Positions 56,948 through 64,000 of a stretch of DNA of 64,000 nucleotides are shown in pieces. Position 1 is the first letter of the stretch; every line of letters begins with the position of its first letter. Source of the stretch: Pseudoips prasinana (taxonomy: Eukaryota; Arthropoda; Insecta; Lepidoptera; Nolidae). The DNA lies in the NCBI GenBank assembly GCA_951640165.1, contig OX621243.1, positions 9,734,001 through 9,798,000 of the forward strand, written 5' to 3'. The notes beneath the pieces are model-generated. The model searched no databases. It was not told the origin of the DNA and saw only the letters and a program-made list of their open reading frames with translations. The translations under genes were made by a program, and so were the position numbers.

Positions 56948-57430
56948 TTAACTAATTATGAATAATGCACTTCTCGTGAACTCACTAAGGGAACACACAC
57001 ATAGGTCAGTCACAGCTGCTATAAGGTTAAGAGTACGGAGAGCACGCGTCAGGGGCGCCTCGTGTACAAGGTTAGTCCGACCACGCGGCTCCACTAGCAA
57101 TCGCGGCCGTCTCCTTCTCCAAACATACCTCTTCGGGAGACACAGGGCTATCTGTTCTAAAACATCAGCATTATGAATTTTACCCTTAAATATTTTAAGA
57201 AGATATGATGTTAGTGCCTGTTCCCTTCGAACTCTTAGTTCATTGTATCCCACCATCCCACAAATAAACAGAGTGGGATACATCAAAGGTTAAAATGGAT
57301 ATACTCCATAATGTCGCATATACAAATATCTAATTAATTTATTCTGTACACGCTTCAGCATGGGGCTATACTTAGCTTCATTTAAAACTATTCTCAATTT
57401 AAGTTGATAATGTACCGAACAGTTTCTTTT
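56948..57430 (-). pseudogene. LINE ORF2 C-terminal fragment
   Basis: The minus-strand frame at 56948-57286 encodes YPTLFICGMVGYNELRVRRE, then LLKIFKGKIHNADVLEQI, a WRRRRPRLL segment and a final LSEFTRSALFIIS. The preceding DNA (to about 57430) reads KRVQNKLIRYLYMRHYGVYP in another frame. These words fit the C-terminal region of lepidopteran non-LTR reverse transcriptases. One frameshift lies near 57290; the RT core is absent. The last 110 codons are open, so decay is moderate. Confidence 0.75.
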
Positions 57431-57787
57431 CACTAAGTATAATAACGAAATACTTATATTCTTATTTTGGTCGTTCAGTATCGTTAAACGATCGGGCGTG
57501 CCGTTAAAATCGCGCGGATGTGCTCCGCGATACTGAGACGTAATACCACCTGTAGCACAGATATAAAGCGAATAAATGTGGTTAGCATAACATGAATATT
57601 GATGAAACGTATGTATATATTATCAGAATAGCAAAAACAAATATGGCAAAGGCAATTTTATTTTTGATCTGTGGCCCGGGTTCATCCCTACGCTTATGTT
57701 TTTTAAATGATATCTGTGATAATATAAGATAGATGGATAGTTATTATACAGTTTTTTTTAAATCATGTTACTGATACTGTATAATTA
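57431..57787. other. No gene recognised
   Basis: A GC-richer patch (AAACGATCGGGCGTGCCG, ATCGCGCGGATGTGCTCCGC) at about 57485-57530 is unexplained. Confidence 0.4.
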
Positions 57788-57862
57788 ATGCCTGCACGTA
57801 AACTCGTAGCTGAATTCTGGGCTGACTTAATTTAGATTGCCATCGATACGCTAAGAAGACAT
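57788..57862 (+). pseudogene. LINE ORF2 extreme 3' end
   Basis: TGAATTCTGGGCTGACTTAA and AGATTGCCATC then GCTAAGAAGAC match, in opposite orientation, the terminal part of 48690-48785. Confidence 0.65.
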
Positions 57863-58029
57863 TTCCAAATTATTTTCCAAATACAAAATTTAATAAAATC
57901 GTTATGTTTACCAAAAACCACTATACTATTTCAAATGATATGAAATAATAATATGTTTCTATACTTATTATTTTATAACATGATGATTACTGTTTTGATG
58001 ACATGATAGTAAGCTTTTATTTGATCAGC

Positions 58030-58795
58030 ACGATAGCAAGTCAGTCAACAAAGCCTTTAGGGCTTTAGGTTTCCTGATTCGCTGTTCCAATGACTTCAAA
58101 AATATGAAAACCATTAAAGTACTATATTGCTCCTATGTGAGAAGTCACTTGGAATACGCTTCACATATTTGGAATCCGCGCTATTCTTGCTACAACAATG
58201 AGATCGATATGATCCAAGAAAATTTATCCGATACTTAGGTTTTAAATTCAAATTAGACCACCTAGCCGATATCACCTATGAGCAGCACTGTGTCAAACTG
58301 CATATTCTACCTACCATTGCATGTAAGACGAAACATTTCTGATATAACTTTTCTTCTCAATACTTCCCAGGGTGATATAGACTGTCCCGAACTTCTTTCA
58401 AAAATCAAGTTGTCAATACTTGTAAGAAATTTACGTAAAAATCTCTTGTTTCACTGCCCTTCATGCCACACCAATTTTATTCAATGGATTTAACAAGTTA
58501 AATGGTGACAGTCTTTTGATTTTATTGATCTGTTTACTTCTAGCAAAAATTGTACCAGAACCAAATTAACTAGATATTTCATTGATAATGTATAAATCTT
58601 TGTATAGTACTATTGGCTCAATCTTTTAAAACCATTTGAAGAATGTCATTACTGTAATTAATTAAGTAGACCGGAGATGCCTCCATTTAGTTAACTAGTT
58701 GTGGAAGCTTGTTATTGGCATTTATTTATCTAAATTTGTAACCAATTGTATACAGCTGTTAGCTTCCCAAATAAAATATAATAAAATAAGAAATA
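58030..58795 (+). pseudogene. LINE ORF2 C-terminal half plus 3' UTR
   Basis: The plus strand reads NKAFRALGFLIRCSNDFKNM, then VLYCSYVRSHLEYASHIWNP, the segment after the RT core in many insect LINEs. A frameshift near 58220 is followed by KFIRYLGFKFKLDHLADITY. Coding decays after about 58340. A 3' UTR with repeated AATAAA-like units ends near 58795. It represents a fourth distinct LINE lineage in the window. Confidence 0.78.
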
Positions 58796-59104
58796 AATGT
58801 GTGGGATGGCCCAGCCTATTATCATATTGTTATTTTAAACTAGGTAGGGAGACTCCCTCAAAGGCTGATTGACAATAGTGGTTTTGCGAGTAAGAAACCT
58901 GGATCGTCGGCGTCAGGTTACAAGTTTGTTGGTCTTCTACAGCTTGTTTTACAGATAATGCGGCCAAGTATTTCTTAATCTGATCAGTTATTGACCGCTA
59001 TTTTCCGGACACTAGGCTACGGGAAAATCTCCACCACTTTTTCGTTGACATTCCATCGTGCAATTGGCTTCCTCTTTTCTTATTCGTACTAGAGCCTGGC
59101 TTGA
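58796..59104. other. No gene recognised
   Basis: Nothing identified. Confidence 0.4.
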
Positions 59105-59152
59105 CCTAGAGAAAATTTCATTGATTGGCCAATCTGTGGAATTTTCTCTAGG
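59105..59152. repeat. Inverted repeat with 13-bp arms
   Basis: CCTAGAGAAAATT at 59105-59117 pairs with 59140-59152. The 22-nt spacer contains the small palindrome GATTGGCCAATC. Confidence 0.8.
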
Positions 59153-59189
59153 CCTACGTTTCTCCAAACACATAAAACATGGGTTTATT

Positions 59190-59380
59190 CATCATCGGAA
59201 TCATATCAGATGAAAGACATCCACTGCTGGACAAAGACCTTTTCCAAAGATCGCTCAATTTCCGTCCTACATTAGCCGGATCCAGCGCCTTCGAATGACG
59301 CTCACTAGATCATCGGTCTACCCACCCACAATGCATCTTCCGATTCCTGTTTGACACTCAAGAAACTCTCTGCTTCAGCG
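59190..59380 (-). pseudogene. RTE-type LINE 3' end, diverged
   Basis: It follows the RTE end order (CATATCAGATGAAAGACATC, CACTGCTGGACAAAGACC, GATCATCGGTCTACCCACCC). The reading frame is broken. Confidence 0.65.
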
Positions 59381-59832
59381 GCAGTTGCTCTTTGTCCCGT
59401 TTATGTAGACATATTTGCAGACAAATACAGGAAATCTAAACGTATGAGTAATTTCAACATGAACAACAACGTATAAATTGTTTCCCTGCAGTTGATAAAT
59501 TCCAATAGTTCGAGAGAGATTGCGAACGCGGCGTTTTTTATTATATCTATTCATCATTATTATTCTAACGCGTTCTGGCAACGTGCAGTGGAGTCGGAGC
59601 ACTCGGTTCTACGACAACATCGACATTTTACAAAGTTTTAACATCATCAAAGTGACAATGAAACTACAAGTGAAATTACAAGTGACATTAGATGTGTTAG
59701 AATGTTTGGTAATGAAGGTAAAAGTCTACGTTCGTGAGCTTTACCACGGTTGAAACTTAACTACTGTTATATGCTTCATATTTTGATAACATTACTATAG
59801 CCTGATTGCTGCGTGGCTGATATTTAAGGATA
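59381..59832. other. No gene recognised
   Basis: Frames of 75-77 codons on both strands overlap at 59375-59753 and show no motif. Confidence 0.35.
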
Positions 59833-60055
59833 TCACCACCTCATCTCGTCCCGAGAGTTACGAAGAAGGCTCCCAGATGACGGATTGTAGAGTCTCCCGT
59901 ATACTATGACCATAATTGTGATCGCGAACCAGTCTCCGAAGCGTGGTGATTTTGGCATTTTCCCCGAATAATGGACATAACTTTATTGTGGAAATCATTT
60001 GAGGAGGCCTTTATCGTGCAATGGACATCATTTGGCTGAAATAATGATCCTGATA
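59833..60055 (+). repeat. Interspersed repeat D copy
   Basis: CACCTCATCTCGTCCCGAGA at the start, AACCAGTCTCCGAAGCGTGG in the middle, and GAGGCCTTTATCGTGCAATG with GGCTGAAATAATG at the end. Confidence 0.65.
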
Positions 60056-60654
60056 AACATCTAACTAGTTGGTTTGATGTCTTCTTCATGTAACACAGTA
60101 ACTTTCCAGTACTAAAGTCAATAAATTTTCCAGTTTTATTAGGTCTGCTGACAGTCACTTCTATTATTCAACCATCTTCGGGCCCGCATTTCATATCGAA
60201 GTCGAGGACGCGTCGGCATTTCCCGAACCTTCAGGGAGACCTACGTGACGAGCTTTTGCTCCTAAAATATTTGTACTATTCATCGCCACGAGTATTAAAT
60301 GTGCGCTATTCGACCTCCTTTTATCACACTTTATTTTTTTACGAGCCACGATACTGAATATGTATGAAGGGAACTCAGAACGGTGTAAGTGTTTTTTTAG
60401 GTTTTGTTTCAGTTTGTGAGTGTTTAAAATATGAGCGCGGAGTATTCAATAGCATCAGTTATTTATATAATGACAAGTGTTCCTTAAAATGGGTCGAGTG
60501 ATGAATATACATTAGCAAGTGCTTATATAGCTATAGAAACATTTAACAATTTCGAGTGTTGAATAGGTATGAGGAATTGAGCCGTTAATAACCAGTCGTT
60601 TTCATTGGTGCGTAAGTGATCGACGAGGTTAAGTATAGGGTCGGTGGGTGGCAC
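60056..60654. other. No gene recognised
   Basis: Nothing identified beyond a GC-richer patch at about 60180-60260. Confidence 0.4.
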
Positions 60655-60835
60655 GTGGTCAGTCCGCCACACCACCACCGGTATAATTTTTGACCTTGGC
60701 CGTGCTTTGGAGGATACCTAAAGCTGTCGCTTCCGGTCGTTGTTATAAGATGATAGTCGTTTAGCTACATAGCATACCTACGTGGTCTACTGGGCGGCTT
60801 GAACTATTCTGATACTAGGGTAATCATTGCGCGCA
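60655..60835 (-). repeat. Interspersed repeat C, minus-strand copy
   Basis: The reverse complement shows ATTACCCTAGTATCAGAATA, AGCCGCCCAGTAGACC and CTCCAAAGCACGG in repeat C order. It is diverged. Confidence 0.6.
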
Positions 60836-61064
60836 CTAGGTATTGAAGAGGTATGTCTTTGGTGTGTAATTTGATATGTAATCTAGGTTAGAATAGATAA
60901 ATATAAACACCGCGATTTTTGTACTCGGTGAGAAGGTTGCTGAGCTAACACTTTTATTAATGTTTTTTAATCGAATGTAATTTCTTTCATTGTAGATACT
61001 ATTGTATATGTTGGTCTAGTATTTTAATAATGAATTAATAAATTAGTTATTTCTTCTTGCGGGT

Positions 61065-61325
61065 AGCAGTTAGTATAGTGTCAGAATTGTTCAAACCACC
61101 TAATAGGCTTCTTACATTGCTTAAGGACTGTGGTCAGGTGACTACAACTAGAACATGGAAGTAATAAACTCAGGTGTTGGTACACCTGAGTTTATAAATT
61201 CCATGTAGCACAGAGACGTGCAGAAATTTAACTGCATAGTCAGTCAACCATTTATTTTAATAACTAACCGTGAGCCAGATCCCTAACTTCACCGATCGTT
61301 GACGAACTGGAGAGACCCTCTGACT
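61065..61325 (+). repeat. Repeat C copy with inserted hairpin
   Basis: It is repeat C from TTCAAACCACCTAATAGGC to CGAACTGGAGAGACC. Inside it, 61154-61177 pairs with 61182-61205 (24 bp, two mismatches, loop TGGT). The hairpin occupies the position of the GACAGCTTAACGTGCC segment of other copies. Confidence 0.72.
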
Positions 61326-61755
61326 ATTAGCGCCGTTTTAAACGTCATTCTATCAATCTATTACTACTATATTGGCAGTTATACCGCCTATCTTACGTGT
61401 CAACAAGAATAGTGTTAACAAGACTCCAACAGTTTTGTGTAGTTTATGAAGTGTCATCAACCAAGCTTAGGGTAGATTCAATCTTTAGCATCCTAGGTGC
61501 ACCTAGCACCTATATAGGTCAAATTGTTTCTTCATATTCTGCTGGAACACCATACATAAAAACATCTGTAATATAAAATACGTTAATATTTGTAATAAAA
61601 AAACAGTTATATAATTTTAAATTATTATATTTGTAAACTATTGCTGCAAAAAAACCTGGTAAGTAATTAAAAAATATATATGTACATCTATTAAATAAAT
61701 TTGTTTTGTTACAGGTATGTGCAAACACATTAATAAATATTGGTAAGTTTAGGAA
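61326..61755. other. No gene recognised
   Basis: AT-rich flank of the right-edge element. The 69-codon minus-strand frame is unsupported. Confidence 0.4.
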
Positions 61756-61872
61756 AATAAATTAAAATTATACTAACATAGATATTGGAAATAGATTAAA
61801 ACTACGTACAAACTAAAACTATCATTATAAACTTAAAATAAAAATACTAAATTACAAATAAAAGAATAACTT
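61756..61872 (-). mobile_element. 3' tail region of the right-edge RT element
   Basis: 117 bp immediately downstream (minus strand) of the C-terminal stop region of the reverse transcriptase. It is nearly identical to 19047-19163. Sharing exactly this segment with a distant locus indicates it belongs to the element's 3' UTR. Confidence 0.75.
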
Positions 61873-64000
61873 ATAGATAAAAAACCGCTTTCAAGTCACC
61901 ATCTGCCGGTAAGGTGCCCAAAAAGCTAGCGACGTTACCTCTTTGGATCGCAAGGCTTATGCGTTGGCCGAGGTATGTGCCAGCTCTTTGATCACCAGAG
62001 TGCTCTATAAGTCGTTTGGACAACTCCTTGACAAAGGACCGTGCTTCTGGGCCCCAGGGACCCATTGTTTCGACCCCAAACGGAATAAATATATAGCCAT
62101 CACCTATGGCAGCATATTTACTCCGTTTCGAGTTCTCAGCAGCCTCCGCTACAGCACCGCCTGAACGCGAACTTACTTGAAGGTGGGAGGGAGTCAGTGT
62201 ATCCACATGTTGCGTCCCATACCAGAGGTCTCCCACGGCTCCAAGGGATCAACGTCATACCATCGGGCCTCTTGCCATCGTCACGAGAGATACCGTTAGG
62301 CTCTAAAAGAGCCGGCACGTGAACGGTGGCAAGCGCCCGACGAATGACGTCATTAATGGCAGCGTGGCGTGAAAGCCTCCCTGCACTGCGGCGGCAAGAT
62401 AGGCCATGGTGACCTAAACGGTCTACCTCAACCCCGCAGTGACAATTATGGGGCTCTGTCCTGGAGATGCCCAGACGAAGACCTACAGCGACTGAGAAAG
62501 CCGTATTATCTAAAAGGGTTCCTATACTGGTCGAAGGAATTGCCTGCAGCCAGTACCCTGACTCCCGTTCGCTAGTGGCGAGGAGACGAGCCCGATCTCT
62601 AGTGCCAGGACAGGTGGTTAAAAGGGAATTTTGAACAAGTTTACATAGAGGCTCGTCCCATTGTCTCTGCGAACTGAGTGTTTTTGGACACGCTTCACTC
62701 GGACAGGCCATTGACCACGCGTCTCTGGCACCATCCATGCCTACCAACGGTGTATTAACGATAGATGGGGAAATTATCTTGCGAAATAGACCGTTAATAG
62801 CATGGACAGAAGACAAAAATGCAGGCAGAGCAACACTTGAAATTTTGCGAATGCCTAGCCTCCGAAACGTATCGGAAGAGAGGCCTGAAGCCAAGCATTT
62901 TCCGAAAGTGAACAATTTAGAATTTGGGTCAAAATGTTTTTGATAGTGTTGTCTAAAATTGTCAAAAGACTACCATGATTCCAAAGAGGGCAACAACGAA
63001 GAACATATGTAAATTTAGGTACAAAAAGGCAAAACCGAATGATATGAAAAGCAATGTGAGAATGAATTTTAGTCAAACGTACCGAATTTTCTTCAAATTT
63101 GTTGCGTTGTTCTCCAATAAAAGTTGGGAATGAGTCTTCCAGAATCGGTGCGCCTAAGAGGCGAAGCGACTGTTTGTTTATGATCATTAAATTTGGAGCC
63201 ATAATAGAAAATTTATCAATTATATCTTGTTTTTTTTCGGCAGTGAGAGTATCTAAAAGAAACAGTTCGCATTTTGAAAAATTTAGATCTAAACCTATCG
63301 TGTGAAATCTGTCTATTAAAGTTTCCAAGTCATGTAGTACAGTACAAGCATCGCCACCTAAGGTTCCGTCATCTAAATACCACATGTTTAATTTAGAATT
63401 AAGTGTCGAAATTATAGGGTGAATGGCAAGACTGAAAATGGCAGGTCCGAGTGGGTCACCCTGTTGACATCCAGAGCAAGAGTTCACAAGGTGAGATCTA
63501 TATAATAATTTAGAGTCAAAACCATAACATTGCCACAGATAGTCGTAGGTTTCCGGTATAAAATTTTGAATTTCAGTCAAAAGAGTGGTTCTGTCAACAG
63601 AGTTAAAAGCGTTTTTAACATCCACCTTTAAGATCACCTCACCACCATTGTGCGTGATGAATGAAGGAAGAGTATGCACGGCTGCCTCACAGCCTCCCTT
63701 ACTTCCAAATCCCAACTGGATGGGTTGAAATTTTTCTGTGAGATTTGTGCGGATATATTTGCAGCAGATCTTAGAAGCAATTCTCCTATACAAGCAACCC
63801 ACGGCTATAGGTCTAATACCGCCATCTCGTTTTTTAAGAGCGCATAAATTGGCGCCGTATAGGATCGGTGACATTTGTGCAAGTACTTTTCCCTGAAGCA
63901 TGAAATTTATAAGTGCAGTAATGTCTTTAAGAAGGGCTCAACCGGCATCACCAGGGGCACCAAACAAGAGGTCTTTTAAATGTTGGGGAGTAAGAGCGTC
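61873..64000 (-). pseudogene. Reverse transcriptase with zinc-finger/restriction-like endonuclease C-terminus, broken, runs off the window
   Basis: It reads from 64000 leftwards. The first open frame (62855-63901) holds the RT: motif A LKVDVKNAFNSVD, motif B SGCQQGDPLGPAIF, motif C WYLDDGTLGG and LRLLGAPI. The next (62136-62915) continues with LGIRKISSVALPAFL, a C-x-C-x8-HH-x3-C cluster (CHC, HHGLSC), RH at 183-184, and GKRPDG then LVWDAT. The spacing PD-x15-D is of the restriction-like-endonuclease type. The C-terminus (61871-62236) has FGVETMGPWGPEARSF and LAIQRGNVASFLGTL. A stop at 63938-63940 and frameshifts near 62900 and 62160 disable it. The endonuclease assignment is inferred, and the clade is not named. 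Confidence 0.8.

Noticed and set aside
56958..57176. Arginine-rich plus-strand ORF as a gene
   Set aside because: It is the shadow of the LINE C-terminal coding sequence on the minus strand.
1..64000. A defence, biosynthetic or other multi-gene system
   Set aside because: No host gene cluster is present. All recognisable coding sequences are transposases or retrotransposon proteins, so no such system is claimed.

Overview
This 64 kb window is AT-rich, intron- or intergene-like nuclear DNA of an insect, most likely a moth or butterfly. The evidence is the repeat content: a cecropia/irritans-type mariner, several tRNA-derived SINE families, and RTE- and Jockey/CR1-like LINE ends of the kinds familiar from lepidopteran genomes. 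There is no operon, CRISPR array or microbial system. I found no convincing host protein-coding gene; two short stretches could be host exons but rest on weak evidence. Nearly all long open reading frames belong to transposable elements.

Layout. 1-9.8 kb: AT-rich DNA with SINE-A copies, three RTE LINE 3' ends, a 103-bp near-perfect palindrome, and a small C-terminal relic of an unusual reverse transcriptase family. 9.8-24 kb: SINEs, the lepidopteran-type repeat called here G, a 352-bp retroelement nested in a SINE with a 15-bp target duplication, a copy of the 3' tail of the right-edge element, and a tRNA-like sequence inside short inverted repeats. 24-28.9 kb: SINE-H, SINE-B and repeat C copies, a possible exon, and a LINE relic. 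28.9-33.9 kb is the most coherent block. Three Tc1/mariner-superfamily transposons lie within 5 kb: an intact DD41D element (361-aa transposase), an intact DD34D mariner (perfect 25-bp inverted repeats, full-length transposase), and a decayed mariner of another subfamily. 34-43.5 kb: a degenerate tandem array, a solo LTR, several long hairpins and a 135-bp TA-inserting MITE. 43.6-48.7 kb: a nearly full-length APE-type LINE with two decayed ORFs and an (ATT)n tail. 48.7-61.7 kb: SINEs, two further MITE copies and the C-termini of several different LINEs. 61.8-64 kb: a minus-strand reverse transcriptase with a C-terminal zinc-finger/restriction-like-endonuclease module. It is broken by frameshifts and a stop codon and runs off the window.

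The elements do not form a pathway. They interact as genomic parasites: non-autonomous elements (SINEs, MITEs, repeat D) appear to borrow machinery from autonomous ones, and nested insertions give a relative order of events. The most distinctive structural trait is the number of long, nearly perfect inverted repeats scattered through the window. Some contain sequence of the SINE they sit in, which suggests local snap-back duplication. Repeat family letters (A, A2, B, C, D, F, G, H) are labels used only in this annotation.
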